Of a stretch of 64,000 nt of DNA, positions 42,664-51,874 are shown piece after piece. Source of the stretch: Agrococcus sp. ProA11 (GTDB taxonomy: Bacteria > Actinomycetota > Actinomycetes > Actinomycetales > Microbacteriaceae); assembly GCF_039880525.1 (NCBI RefSeq), contig NZ_CP156989.1, forward strand, positions 2,170,001-2,234,000, given 5' to 3'. Under the pieces are notes generated by a model. The model saw only the letters and a list, made by a program, of their open reading frames with translations. It made no database searches and was not told where the DNA came from. The translations under genes and the position numbers were made by a program. Each line of letters opens with the position of its first letter. The first letter of the stretch is position 1.

Positions 42664-43956
42664 TCAACGGCCGGCCGCGGCCTTCGCGAGCAGCACCGCT
42701 CGTTCCCGAGCGTTCTGCGCACGCTCCGCGGCGACGGCGAAGGCGACTCGGGCCTCCTCGTCGCGGCCCAGCCGCGCGAGCAGCTCGCCGCGCACCGACG
42801 GCAGCAGGTGACCGGCCTGGAGCGAGCGCTCCCCCGCCAGCCCGTCGACGATCTCCAGCGCCGCCGCGGGCCCCGCGTGCGGCCCGGCGGCCATCGAGAC
42901 CGCGACTGCCCGGTTCAGCGTGACGACCGGCGACGGCGCGATCCGCTCGAGCCCCTCGTAGGCGGCCACGATGCGCGACCAGTCGGTCGCGCCGATGTCG
43001 GATGCCGCCGCGTGCGTCTCGGCGATCACCGCCTGCAGCCCATACGGCCCGAGCCCTCGGCCGAAGCCCTGGGCGCGGGCGAGCGCCGCCCGACCGCGTC
43101 GGATGGCTCCGCGATCCCACCGGCGCCGATCGTGATCGGCGAGCAGCACCGGCTCGCCGCGGGCGTCGAGGCGCGCCCGGAAGCGGGCGGCGGTCAGCTC
43201 GAGTAGCGCCAGCAGCGCGTGCACCTCCGGCTCGTCGGGCTGCAGCGCCGCGAGGATCCGCGCGAGCCGGATGGCCTCGGCGCTCAGCTCCGGCCGCATC
43301 CAGTCGTCGCCGGAGGTCGCCGCGTGGCCCTCGGTGAAGATCAGGTAGATGACGCCCAGCACCGCCCGCAGCCGCTCCTGTCGCTCGGCGCGCGGCGGGG
43401 TCTCGAACGGCACTCCCGCGTCGGCGAGCGCCTGCTTGGCGCGCACGATGCGCTGCTGGATCGTCGACACCGGCGCGAAGAACAGGCGGGCGAGCTCCGC
43501 GGTCTCCAGCCCCGCGACCACGCGCAGCGTGAGCGCGACCCGCGCCTGCTGGCTGAGCAGCGGATGGCAGGCGGTGAAGATGAGCCGCAGCACGTCGTCG
43601 TCGATCTCCTCCGGATCCCACGGCACGGCATCCGCCGCCCGGGCCTGCTCCCGCTCGAGCTCGAGCCCCAGCGTCTCGACCCGGTCGGCGAAGCGCTCCT
43701 GCCGACGCCATCCATCGATCGCCTTGCGCTTGGCCACGCTCGTGAGCCATGCAGCGCCATTGCGCGGCACGCCCCGCGCCGGCCACTGCGCCAGCGCATC
43801 CGCGAGCGCATCCTGCGCCAGATCCTCGGCGAGCGCGAAGTCGCCGGTGTAGCGGGTCAACGTCGCGACGATGCGCGCCGATTCGATGCGCCAGACAGCG
43901 ACCACGGCCCGGCGCGCGGATGCCTCCGCACGACGGGCCGCATCGCGGTCGGTCAC
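42664..43956 (-). CDS. ECF42-type RNA polymerase sigma factor with C-terminal extension
   Basis: A 430-residue extracytoplasmic-function sigma factor of the ECF42 group. Region 2 is YTGDFALAEDLAQDALADALAQWP (about residues 36-59), region 4 is RVALTLRVVAGLETAELARLF and TIQQRIVRAKQAL (about 130-170), and a long helical C-terminal domain (DUF6596/TPR-like, about 190-430) replaces an anti-sigma factor. ECF42 genes characteristically sit next to DGPF-type YciI proteins, as here, and the pair is usually co-expressed. GTG at 43956 is used; 22 bp separate it from the partner gene. Confidence 0.92.
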   Translation of the reverse strand: MTDRDAARRAEASARRAVVAVWRIESARIVATLTRYTGDFALAEDLAQDALADALAQWPARGVPRNGAAWLTSVAKRKAIDGWRRQERFADRVETLGLELEREQARAADAVPWDPEEIDDDVLRLIFTACHPLLSQQARVALTLRVVAGLETAELARLFFAPVSTIQQRIVRAKQALADAGVPFETPPRAERQERLRAVLGVIYLIFTEGHAATSGDDWMRPELSAEAIRLARILAALQPDEPEVHALLALLELTAARFRARLDARGEPVLLADHDRRRWDRGAIRRGRAALARAQGFGRGLGPYGLQAVIAETHAAASDIGATDWSRIVAAYEGLERIAPSPVVTLNRAVAVSMAAGPHAGPAAALEIVDGLAGERSLQAGHLLPSVRGELLARLGRDEEARVAFAVAAERAQNARERAVLLAKAAAGR

Positions 43957-43978
43957 TGCCGCAGGTCCTTCGCGCCGC

Positions 43979-44407
43979 TCACGCCCCCGCGCGGCGGTCG
44001 GCGAGCTCGTCGCGCCAGCCCTCTTCCTTCTGCACCCACTCGTTGTCGGCGGGGAAGTCCTCCGGGCCGGTCACCCGACGCACCTCGAGCTTCGCACCGG
44101 GTCCAAGGGGGCACCGCGAGGCCCACTCCGCCGCCTCTTCCTTCGATGCGACCTCGAGGATCCAGAAGCCGTTGAAGAGCTCCTTCGTCTCGCCGTAGGG
44201 GCCGTCGGTGACGAGCGGCGGCTCGGCGCTGAAGTCGACGACGAAGCCCTCGCTCGCATCGCTCAGGCCCTCGCCGGCCAGCAGCACGCCGGCCTCCATC
44301 ATCGACTCGTTGTACTTCCCCATCGCTTCGATGATCTGGGCGAAGTCGAGCTCCTTGGACGCTGCGACGGCCTCGTCGTTCGAGCGCATGATGAGCATGT
44401 ACTGCAT
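43979..44407 (-). CDS. YciI/DGPF-family protein, partner of the ECF42 sigma factor
   Basis: A 142-residue YCII-related protein. MQYMLIMRSNDEAVAAS starts the fold, and VTDGPYGETKELFNGFWILEV holds the DGPF-type signature (DGPY here). Family members form ferredoxin-like dimers of uncertain activity; the DGPF genes are conserved next to ECF42 sigma factors. GAGGAGACAAC precedes the ATG at 44407. It is first in a two-gene unit with the sigma factor. Confidence 0.92.
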   Translation of the reverse strand: MQYMLIMRSNDEAVAASKELDFAQIIEAMGKYNESMMEAGVLLAGEGLSDASEGFVVDFSAEPPLVTDGPYGETKELFNGFWILEVASKEEAAEWASRCPLGPGAKLEVRRVTGPEDFPADNEWVQKEEGWRDELADRRAGA

Positions 44408-44462
44408 GGTTGTCTCCTCGTGTCGGGATCGCTGATCGACCCTCTCACTAGGACGTCGATCG

Positions 44463-45152
44463 TCACAGCGCTGGATCGACATCTCCGTCAGATTCTTTCT
44501 TCGCGGCCGGCCAGGCGCCGACCGCGAGGTACCAGCCTGCCCCGATCGCGGATGCGGCCACGATGCCCGCGGGCAGGGTGGCGAGCGAGGAGATGGCCGC
44601 GCTCAGCAGCAGGAGCAGCAGCGCGCCGATGAGCTGCACGAAGGTGACACGCCGTGATCGGCCCCGCGCGCGCATCCGCAGCGCTCCTCCCGCGAGTGCG
44701 CCCGCGCCGGCGACGCCGAGCGTCGAGAGCATGGCGCGCTCGATCCACATCGCGACCCGACTGCCCTCGAGCGGCACCCCGCTGGCGTCGTGGATGATCG
44801 CGTCGACCAGCAGCAGCGCCGCCGGGATGAGCGTCGGCAGCACCGCCAGCAGTGCGATCACCCCGAATCGCTCGGCGTGCAGGCGCACGCGATCCCAGGT
44901 GGAGCGCACCACGAGCGCCGTGCCACCCAGCGCCAGCACCGCGAGGATTACACCGACGATCGCCGGCACCAGCAGCGCAGCCTGGTCGTCGCAGAGCCAC
45001 TCGCGCTCGGTGTAGACGCAAGCGAAGCGCAGCCGCTGCTGCAGGAAGCTCGCCGGAGCGAGCGCCGTGAGCGAGCTCGCCACCAGCCCGATGACGAGCA
45101 GCCAGAGCGCGGCCGCGCGGGCGGAGCGCTCGCGCGATCTCGGCGGCCTCAT
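44463..45152 (-). CDS. Hypothetical multi-pass membrane protein
   Basis: A 229-residue protein with five predicted membrane helices (for example AALWLLVIGLVASSLTAL, LLVPAIVGVILAVLALGG, VIALLAVLPTLIPAALLLV, FVQLIGALLLLLLSAAI). Two Cys in FACVYTEREWLCDDQ lie in the first extracytoplasmic loop and could form a disulfide. No known domain was recognised. The ATG at 45152 was chosen; a GTG at 45173 would add seven residues. It is downstream of, and convergent with nothing near, guaA on the same strand, separated by 57 bp. Confidence 0.62.
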   Translation of the reverse strand: MRPPRSRERSARAAALWLLVIGLVASSLTALAPASFLQQRLRFACVYTEREWLCDDQAALLVPAIVGVILAVLALGGTALVVRSTWDRVRLHAERFGVIALLAVLPTLIPAALLLVDAIIHDASGVPLEGSRVAMWIERAMLSTLGVAGAGALAGGALRMRARGRSRRVTFVQLIGALLLLLLSAAISSLATLPAGIVAASAIGAGWYLAVGAWPAAKKESDGDVDPAL

Positions 45153-45209
45153 GTGCTCATCATCCAGGCTCACGGGCGCCGACGCGAGGGCAGGCGACGA
45201 TGCGGGGCG

Positions 45210-46781
45210 CTACTCCCATTCGATGGTGCCCGGCGGCTTCGACGTCACGTCGAGCACCACCCGGTTGACCTCTTCGACCTCGTTCGTGATGCGGTTGGAG
45301 ATGCGCGCGAGCACGTCGTACGGCAGTCGCGTCCAGTCGGCCGTCATCGCATCCTCGGAGGAGACGGGGCGCAGCACCACCGGGTGGCCGTAGGTGCGGC
45401 CGTCGCCCTGCACGCCCACGGAGCGCACGTCGGCGAGGAGCACCACGGGGCACTGCCAGATCTCGCCGTCGAGGCCGGCCGCCGTCAGCTCCTCGCGGGC
45501 GATCGCATCGGCACGGCGCAGGGTGTCGAGGCGATCCTCCGTGACCTCGCCGATGATGCGGATGCCGAGGCCGGGCCCCGGGAACGGCTGGCGGCCGACG
45601 ATGACCTCCGGCAGGCCGAGCTCACGGCCGATGGCCCGCACCTCGTCCTTGAACAGCGCGCGCAGCGGCTCGATGAGCTGGAACTGCAGGTCGTCCGGCA
45701 GCCCGCCCACGTTGTGGTGGCTCTTGATGTTGGCCGTGCCGGTGCCGCCGCCCGATTCGACGACATCCGGGTAGAGGGTGCCCTGCACGAGCCAGCGGAT
45801 CGGCTCGCCCTCGGACGCGGCCTCCGCGGCCAGCTCGCGCTCGGCCTGCTCGAACACGCGGATGAACTCGCGCCCGATGATCTTGCGCTTGGTCTCGGGG
45901 TCGGTGACGCCGGCCAGCGCCGACATGAACCGCTCGCGCGCATCGACCGTGACGAGCCGCACGCCGGTGGAGGCGACGTAGTCCTGCTGCACCTGCTCGC
46001 GCTCGTCCTGCCGCAGCAGGCCGTGGTCGACGAAGATGCACACGAGCTGGTCACCGACCGCCTCGTGCACGAGCGCTGCGGCGACCGCGGAGTCGACGCC
46101 GCCGGAGAGCCCGCAGATGACGCGGTCGGAGCCGACCTGCTCGCGGATGCGCTCGACCTGCTCCTCGATGATGTTGCCCGCGTCCCAGTCCCCCGGCAGT
46201 CCCGCGATGTCGTGCAGGAACGATTCCAGCACGCGCTGGCCGTGCTCGGAGTGCTTGACCTCCGGGTGCCACTGCACGCCGGCCAGCTTCCGCTCCCGGT
46301 GCTCGAACGCGGCGACCGGGGTGTCGGCGGTGGTGGCGAGCACCGTGAAGCCCTCGGGAGCCTCCGCGACCGAGTCGCCGTGGCTCATCCACACCGTCTG
46401 CGCGCCCGGCTGCCCGTCGAGCAGCGAGCCGTGCGCATCCACCGTCATCGACGTGGAGCCGTACTCGCGGTTGCCGGTCTTCGCGACCGTGCCGCCGAGC
46501 TGCGCGGCCATCACCTGGAAGCCGTAGCAGATGCCGAAGGTGGGGATGCCGAGCTCGAGGATGCCCTCATCGAGCCGCGGGGCGCCCTCGGCGTAGACGC
46601 TGGAGGGGCCGCCCGAGAGCACGATCGCGGCCGGGGCCTTGGCGCGCACCTCGTCGGCGGTGATCGTCGACGGCACGATCTCGCTGTAGACATCGGCCTC
46701 CCGCACGCGACGCGCGATGAGCTGCGCGTACTGCGCGCCGAAGTCGACCACGAGCACGGGTCGCTGAGCAGTGTCGGACAT
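45210..46781 (-). CDS. guaA: GMP synthase (glutamine-hydrolysing)
   Basis: Aminates XMP to GMP with glutamine. The 523-residue enzyme has an N-terminal class I glutamine amidotransferase domain with Cys in [11 protein letters not shown] (about residue 87) and the His-Glu pair in [11 protein letters not shown] (about 172). It also has the ATP pyrophosphatase P-loop [14 protein letters not shown] (about 230-243) and the dimerisation/XMP-binding domain ending PPGTIEWE. It overlaps the upstream DUF3817 gene by one base (TGATG). guaB and guaB3 are within 10 kb. Confidence 0.97.
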   Translation of the reverse strand: MSDTAQRPVLVVDFGAQYAQLIARRVREADVYSEIVPSTITADEVRAKAPAAIVLSGGPSSVYAEGAPRLDEGILELGIPTFGICYGFQVMAAQLGGTVAKTGNREYGSTSMTVDAHGSLLDGQPGAQTVWMSHGDSVAEAPEGFTVLATTADTPVAAFEHRERKLAGVQWHPEVKHSEHGQRVLESFLHDIAGLPGDWDAGNIIEEQVERIREQVGSDRVICGLSGGVDSAVAAALVHEAVGDQLVCIFVDHGLLRQDEREQVQQDYVASTGVRLVTVDARERFMSALAGVTDPETKRKIIGREFIRVFEQAERELAAEAASEGEPIRWLVQGTLYPDVVESGGGTGTANIKSHHNVGGLPDDLQFQLIEPLRALFKDEVRAIGRELGLPEVIVGRQPFPGPGLGIRIIGEVTEDRLDTLRRADAIAREELTAAGLDGEIWQCPVVLLADVRSVGVQGDGRTYGHPVVLRPVSSEDAMTADWTRLPYDVLARISNRITNEVEEVNRVVLDVTSKPPGTIEWE

Positions 46782-47308
46782 CAGGACTCCCGGGTGGCGG
46801 ATGCAGGGGCGGATGCGCTGTCCCGGGCGGCCTTCTCGGCCTCCAGTCGAGCGACGTCGGCGAGCGCGGTGCGGTGCATCGGCACCTCGACGAAGAAGGA
46901 GAGGAAGGGCACGACGCCGCCGAGCGCCATGGCGATGAGGCGCGTGAAGGGCCAGCGCAGCTTGCTCCAGAGGCGGAAGCTCGCGAGCAGGTAGACGACG
47001 TAGATCCATCCGTGCGCGATCAGGATCGCGAGCGAGATGTTGAAGCCGTCGCCGAGCGAGACGATCTCGCAGCCCATCCCGCCTGGCACGAACAGCGAGA
47101 ACCACTGGCAGCCCTCACCGGGCACGACCGGCTGCAGCGAGAGCGGGCCGCCCGAGCCGCCGGCGAAGAGCTCGACGTGCGTCGGCGAGTACTTCAGCAC
47201 CATCTCGGCCACCAGCAGCAGCAGGAAGCTGCCCGTCACCCACGACATGACGCGGTAGAAGGTGATCGCGGAGCGGATCTGCGGCAGCTGGTCGATAGGG
47301 CGGGGCAC
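46781..47308 (-). CDS. DUF3817 membrane protein upstream of guaA
   Basis: A 175-residue protein with three or four hydrophobic segments ([67 protein letters not shown]) matching the DUF3817 family. The family commonly neighbours guaA in actinobacteria. An insert with Cys in [17 protein letters not shown] occurs in the first loop. GTG at 47308 was chosen because TAGACT precedes it at the leaderless distance; the longer frame would overlap SURF1. Function unknown. Confidence 0.78.
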   Translation of the reverse strand: MPRPIDQLPQIRSAITFYRVMSWVTGSFLLLLVAEMVLKYSPTHVELFAGGSGGPLSLQPVVPGEGCQWFSLFVPGGMGCEIVSLGDGFNISLAILIAHGWIYVVYLLASFRLWSKLRWPFTRLIAMALGGVVPFLSFFVEVPMHRTALADVARLEAEKAARDSASAPASATRES

Positions 47309-47315
47309 GGGTGCC

Positions 47316-47321
47316 AGTCTA
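47316..47321 (-). promoter_or_regulatory. -10 element of a leaderless transcript (DUF3817-guaA)
   Basis: Reverse-strand TAGACT ends 7 nt before the GTG at 47308 and overlaps the SURF1 stop codon, so guaA has a promoter embedded in the end of the preceding gene. Confidence 0.6.
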
Positions 47322-48167
47322 TCGGCGAGGCTCGTCGCCGGATGCCGAGGCGGTCGCCGCGGCGGCTTCGGCATCCTCGAGCGCCTCGACCTCGCGCTCG
47401 TACGCGTCCTTCACGAGTCGGTACCAGAGGTAGAACGCGAACAGCATGAACGCGACCCACTCGATGGCGTAGAAGACGTTCAGCCAGTTGAGCTGCGTGT
47501 CGGTGACGGGCCGCATCGACACGATCGGCTCCGCGCCGGCGACGAGGGCGCCGGATGCGGCTGCCGACGCCTCGTCGAGGATCGCGTACGACCCGAAGAC
47601 CAGGCCGTTGTACTCGTCCCACTCGTTGATGAGGGCGGCGACGCTCATCGCTTCGCTGGTGCCGCTCCGGATGTCGCCCTGGGTCGGCGCCTCGGTCGGC
47701 ATCAGCCGCCCGACCAGATCGACCGAGCCATCGGCCGTCGCGGAGAGCTGCGCGACGAGCGCCTCGGCAGCGGCATGATCGGCGACCCACGACAGCGCGA
47801 CCGGCAGCGACGCGCGCTCGCCCTCGGCGTGGTCGATGAGCACACGACCGATCACCCAGGTGCCGCTCTCGCCGTGCTGCTTGCGCCCCTCGAGCAGATC
47901 GAAGTCCTCCGCCACCCAGGTGCCGGAGAAGGAGACCATGCGGCCGCCCGCCTCGGTCGTGAGCGTGGATCCGGGCTCGGCGACAGTCAGGAGCGGCACT
48001 GCGGTCTCGGTGTCGCGCTCGTCGCTCTGCCCCTGCTCCACGGCCCGCTCGATCTGCCACTGGCCGAGCAGCGCGAACACGGCCGCGACGGCGATGCAGA
48101 GCACGAGCACGCCGATCCACTTCGGTCGCGTCGCGATCGAGCGGAAGGAGGGGTGCGGGGTGCTCAT
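47319..48167 (-). CDS. SURF1-family cytochrome oxidase assembly protein
   Basis: A 282-residue membrane protein that helps cytochrome c oxidase assembly. It has the SURF1 layout: an N-terminal helix (WIGVLVLCIAVAAVFALLGQWQIERA, with the family GxWQ motif), a long extracytoplasmic domain, and a C-terminal helix (NVFYAIEWVAFMLFAFYLWYRLVKD). GGAGG lies 5 nt before ATG 48167; a GTG two codons upstream is in frame. It sits between glpD and guaA; no oxidase genes are in the window. Confidence 0.88.
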   Translation of the reverse strand: MSTPHPSFRSIATRPKWIGVLVLCIAVAAVFALLGQWQIERAVEQGQSDERDTETAVPLLTVAEPGSTLTTEAGGRMVSFSGTWVAEDFDLLEGRKQHGESGTWVIGRVLIDHAEGERASLPVALSWVADHAAAEALVAQLSATADGSVDLVGRLMPTEAPTQGDIRSGTSEAMSVAALINEWDEYNGLVFGSYAILDEASAAASGALVAGAEPIVSMRPVTDTQLNWLNVFYAIEWVAFMLFAFYLWYRLVKDAYEREVEALEDAEAAAATASASGDEPRR

Positions 48168-48209
48168 GGGCACCTCCAGCCTATCGACCGGAGGTGCCCA
48201 CGTCGCCGC

Positions 48210-49997
48210 CTAGGAGCTGGCGGGCTCCGGGCGGGTGCGCACCGTGTCGGCCGTCGGCAGCGCGTTCAGCGGCACGATCTCCGGGGCCTCGAGCCGTGCG
48301 CGGTCTGCCGACTCGTCGTCCGGCAGCTCCTGGCTCTGCAGCTCGGCAGCCACGCGCTTGTTGTAGGTGTTGACCTCCTGCTCGATGCGCGCATCGTCCC
48401 AGCCGAGCACGTCCGCCATGATGCGAGCGGCCACCGGGGCCGCTGCCACGCCGCGGTCCCACGCCTCGATCGAGATGCGGGTGCGACGAGCGAGCACGTC
48501 GTCGAGGTGCAGCGCGCCCTCGTGCGTGCATGCGTAGCGCACCTCCGCGCCGATGTAGTCGTCGGCGCCCGGCAGCGGCTCCGCCAGCTTCGGGTCCTGC
48601 CGGATCATGTCCAGCAGCTCATCCGTGGAGACGCCGAAGCGGTTCAGCAGGTGCTCGACGCGGTGCTTGTGGATGCCGAACGCGCGCGCGATCTTCGCTC
48701 GCTTGTTCCACGCGGCGCGGTAGCCGGTCGCGCCCAGCAACGGGATCTGCTCGGTGCAGGACGGCGCGAACTTGCCGTCGATGGCGCTCACGGCCTCGTC
48801 GATCGCATCCTTGGCCATGACCCGGTAGGTCGTCCACTTGCCGCCCGCGACGAGCACGAGGCCCGGCACCGTGTGCGAGACGTGGTGCTCGCGCGACAGG
48901 TTGGCGGTGGACCCGCCGTCGCCCGCGGCGAGCAGCGGCCGCAGCCCTGCGTAGACGCCCTCGACATCGGCGCGCGTGAGCTTCATCGCGAGCACCCGAT
49001 TGACGTTGTCGAGGATGTAGTCGATGTCGGCCGCCGTCGCCGCCGGGTGCGCCTTGTCGAGCTCCCAGTCGGTGTCGGTCGTCCCGATGATCCAGTGCCG
49101 GCCCCACGGGATGACGAAGAGCACGCTCTTCTCGGTGCGCAACAGCAGACCCATCTCCGAGTGGAAGCGGTCGCGCGGCACCACCAGGTGGACGCCCTTC
49201 GAGGCGCGCACCTTGAACTCCCCGCGCTCGCCGACCATCGCCTGCGTCTCGCCGGTCCAGACGCCCGTGGCGTTCACGACCTGCTTCGCGCGGATCTCGA
49301 ACTGCTCGCCGGTCTCGTAGTCGTGCGCCTGCACGCCCACGACGCGCTCGCCGACCTTCAGGAAGCCCTCCGCGCGCACGCGGCTCGCGACATGCGCGCC
49401 GTAGAACGATGCGGTGCGAGCGAGCTCTGCCACGTAGCGGGCGTCGTCCACCTGCGCGTCGTAGTAGGTGAGCCCGCCCACGAAGGCGTTCTCGTCCAGC
49501 GAGGGGATCTGCTTCAGCACCTGCTTCTTGCTCAGGTGCTTGTGCATGGGCACGCCCGGCTTCATGAAGCCGGTGTAGCTGAACAGATCGTAGAGCGCCA
49601 TGCCCGCGCCGATGTAGGCGCGCTCGACCACGGGGGTCTCCAGCGGGTAGAGGAAGCGCACCGGCTTCACCAGGTGCGGCGCCAGCCGCTGCATGAGCAG
49701 CCCGCGTTCGAGCAGCGCCTCGCGCACCAGACCGAAGTTCAGCTGCTCCAGGTAGCGGATGCCGCCGTGGATGAGCTTCGAAGAGCGGCTCGAAGTGCCG
49801 GAGGCGAAGTCGCGCGCCTCGATGAGGCCGACGCGCAGGCCGCGGGTGACGGCGTCGAGCGCCGCTCCGGCGCCGACGATGCCGCCGCCGATCACGAGCA
49901 CATCGACCTCGCGGTCGCGCATCGACGAGATCGCCGCAGCGCGCTCCTCGGGGCCGAGCTTCCTCGACCGACTCACATTGTTGGTGGTCTCAGCCAT
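48210..49997 (-). CDS. glpD: Aerobic glycerol-3-phosphate dehydrogenase
   Basis: A 595-residue FAD flavoprotein that oxidises sn-glycerol 3-phosphate to dihydroxyacetone phosphate and passes electrons to quinones. It has the dinucleotide motif VDVLVIGGGIVGAGAALDAV (about 31-50), GTSSRSSKLIHGGIRYLEQ (about 67-85), GVHLVVPRDRF and GGKWTTYRVMAKDA, and a C-terminal DAO_C domain. GAAGGAGG precedes the ATG at 49997. No glpF/glpK are adjacent. Confidence 0.95.
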   Translation of the reverse strand: MAETTNNVSRSRKLGPEERAAAISSMRDREVDVLVIGGGIVGAGAALDAVTRGLRVGLIEARDFASGTSSRSSKLIHGGIRYLEQLNFGLVREALLERGLLMQRLAPHLVKPVRFLYPLETPVVERAYIGAGMALYDLFSYTGFMKPGVPMHKHLSKKQVLKQIPSLDENAFVGGLTYYDAQVDDARYVAELARTASFYGAHVASRVRAEGFLKVGERVVGVQAHDYETGEQFEIRAKQVVNATGVWTGETQAMVGERGEFKVRASKGVHLVVPRDRFHSEMGLLLRTEKSVLFVIPWGRHWIIGTTDTDWELDKAHPAATAADIDYILDNVNRVLAMKLTRADVEGVYAGLRPLLAAGDGGSTANLSREHHVSHTVPGLVLVAGGKWTTYRVMAKDAIDEAVSAIDGKFAPSCTEQIPLLGATGYRAAWNKRAKIARAFGIHKHRVEHLLNRFGVSTDELLDMIRQDPKLAEPLPGADDYIGAEVRYACTHEGALHLDDVLARRTRISIEAWDRGVAAAPVAARIMADVLGWDDARIEQEVNTYNKRVAAELQSQELPDDESADRARLEAPEIVPLNALPTADTVRTRPEPASS

Positions 49998-50031
49998 GGA
50001 TCCTCCTTCAGTGCGGCCCGATTCGGGCGGT

Positions 50032-51156
50032 CTAGCGTGGCGGGTTCGCCTCGACGACGACGTCGATCCGCTGGAACTCCTTGAGGTCCTTGTAGCCGGT
50101 GGTCGACATCGCCTTGCGCAGCGCGCCCATGATGTTCGCCGTCCCATCCGCGACGGGCGACGGGCCGTTGAGGACCACATCGAGCGCGCCGACCTGGTCG
50201 ACCTGCACGCGGTTGCCGCGCGGCAGCTTCTGGTTGTGGGCTTCCGGGCCCCAGTGCCAGCCGCGCCCCGGGGCGTCCGTGGCGCGAGCGAGCGCGGTGC
50301 CGAGCATGACACCGTCGGCGCCGCATGCGAGCGACTTCACGATCTGCCCGGAGGTGCCGAGCGAGCCGTCGGCGATCACGTGGACGTAGCGACCGCCCGA
50401 CTCGTCGAGGTAGTCGCGGCGCGCGGCGGCGACGTCGCTCACCGCGGTCGCCATCGGTGCGGCGACGCCGAGCACGCGCTCGCTCGTGGAGGCCGCGCCA
50501 CCGCCGAAGCCGACGAGCACGCCCGCGGCACCGGTGCGCATGAGGTGCAGCGCGGCGGTGTAGGTGACGACACCGCCGACCACGACGGGCACGTCGAGCT
50601 CGTAGATGAACTGCTTGAGGTTGAGGGGGGCGCTCGCGTCGGCCGACACGTGCTCGGCGCTCACCGTCGCACCGCGGATGACCATCAGGTCGACGCCGGC
50701 GGCGAGCACGGTCTCGTAGTGCTCCTGCACCGCCTGCGGGCTGAGGCTGCCGGAGACGACGACGCCCGCGTCGCGGATCTGCGCGAGGCGATCCCGGATG
50801 AGCTCGGGCTTGATGGGTTCCGCGTAGATCTCGCGCATGCGGCTGGTCGCCTCGACGGCGGGCAGCGTCGCGATCTCGGCGAGCAGCGGCTCGGGGTCGT
50901 CGTAGCGGGTCCAGACGCCCTCGAGGTTCAGCACGCCGAGGCCGCCAGCCCGGCCGAGCGCGATCGCGGTCGCCGGGCTCATGACCGAGTCCGTCGGCGC
51001 ACCCAGCACCGGGATCTCGAACTTGAACGCGTCGATCTGCCACTGCAGCGACACCAGATCGCTGTCGCGCGTGCGGCGCGAGGGAACGATGCTGATGTCG
51101 TCGAAGCCATATCCCAAGCGGGCTCGCTTGCTGCGGCCGATCTCGATCTCCGTCAC
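50032..51156 (-). CDS. guaB3: GuaB3-family IMP dehydrogenase-related protein
   Basis: A 374-residue TIM-barrel protein of the actinobacterial/cyanobacterial GuaB3 group. MTEIEIGRSKRARLGYGFDDISIVPSRRTRD is diagnostic at the N-terminus. It lacks CBS domains and does not show the GSxCTTR loop of GuaB; the phosphate-binding IADGSLGTSGQIVKSLACGADGVMLG region is kept. GuaB3 proteins are reported to be related to GMP reductase or IMPDH; activity here is not certain. GTG at 51156 follows TAGGCT at the leaderless spacing. Confidence 0.93.
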   Translation of the reverse strand: MTEIEIGRSKRARLGYGFDDISIVPSRRTRDSDLVSLQWQIDAFKFEIPVLGAPTDSVMSPATAIALGRAGGLGVLNLEGVWTRYDDPEPLLAEIATLPAVEATSRMREIYAEPIKPELIRDRLAQIRDAGVVVSGSLSPQAVQEHYETVLAAGVDLMVIRGATVSAEHVSADASAPLNLKQFIYELDVPVVVGGVVTYTAALHLMRTGAAGVLVGFGGGAASTSERVLGVAAPMATAVSDVAAARRDYLDESGGRYVHVIADGSLGTSGQIVKSLACGADGVMLGTALARATDAPGRGWHWGPEAHNQKLPRGNRVQVDQVGALDVVLNGPSPVADGTANIMGALRKAMSTTGYKDLKEFQRIDVVVEANPPR

Positions 51157-51162
51157 GCTGCC

Positions 51163-51168
51163 AGCCTA
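51163..51168 (-). promoter_or_regulatory. -10 element of a leaderless transcript (guaB3)
   Basis: Reverse-strand TAGGCT ends 6 nt before the guaB3 GTG; a weak GTGAAG lies at the -35 distance. Confidence 0.6.
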
Positions 51169-51244
51169 TCCCCGAGCGATCGGCACTTCACCCAGGTTCA
51201 TCGGCTGGGAGGCCGTCGCCTGCACCGCCGCGGCGGCCGTCCGC

Positions 51245-51874
51245 TCAGAGCAGGCGCTCGATCCGCTCCAGCGCAGTCTCGAGCTCCTGCCGCACGGCGG
51301 CCGCCCGCGCAGGGCTCATGTGCTCGCCGTGATCGCGGCGCACCGCCTGGCGCAACCGCTGCCGGAAGTCACTGAGCGCCAGATCGACCTCGTGGACCGC
51401 CAGCCGGCTCGCGGTCGGATCCGGCGCGGTCGGGGCCGGCTCGCCCGCGCCCTGCTCGCTCGACCGGCTCGGGCGACGCGTGCTCGATCGCGCGTCGCGC
51501 TCCGCGGCCGCCAGCTCGGCGCGCAGCGTCTGCATGGCCGACTGCACGCCCTCCCGCACATCCGAGGCCAGGCGGCGCACCGAATCCGTGATCTCCTCCT
51601 CCAGCGCGTGCAGCTCACCCTCGCGTCGGCGCAGCTCGGCGCGACCCGCGTCGGTGATCTCGTAGGTGGTCCGGCGCCCATCGACCGTCTTGGTGACGAG
51701 GCCCTCCTCCTCGAGCTTCGCGAGCCGCGGATAGATGGTGCCGGCGCTGGGCGAATAGGTGCCGCCGAAGCGATGCTCGAGCGCCTGCATGAGCTCGTAG
51801 CCGTGGCGCGGGGCTTCGGCGAGCAGGCTCAGCAGGTACAGCCGCAGCGCTCCGTGCCCGAAGACCGGCGTCAT
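51245..51874 (-). CDS. PadR-family transcriptional regulator
   Basis: A 209-residue regulator. The PadR winged helix is LRLYLLSLLAEAPRHGYELMQAL (about residues 11-33), YSPSAGTIYPRLAKLEEEGLVTK and RRTTYEITDAGRAELRRRE. Residues 85-209 are a longer than usual helical region with charged coiled-coil character and a Ser/Arg/Pro linker. Its start overlaps the DUF4097 gene stop (ATGA). The paired palindromes 52821-52861 upstream of the operon are its probable operators, implying autorepression. Confidence 0.93.
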   Translation of the reverse strand: MTPVFGHGALRLYLLSLLAEAPRHGYELMQALEHRFGGTYSPSAGTIYPRLAKLEEEGLVTKTVDGRRTTYEITDAGRAELRRREGELHALEEEITDSVRRLASDVREGVQSAMQTLRAELAAAERDARSSTRRPSRSSEQGAGEPAPTAPDPTASRLAVHEVDLALSDFRQRLRQAVRRDHGEHMSPARAAAVRQELETALERIERLL

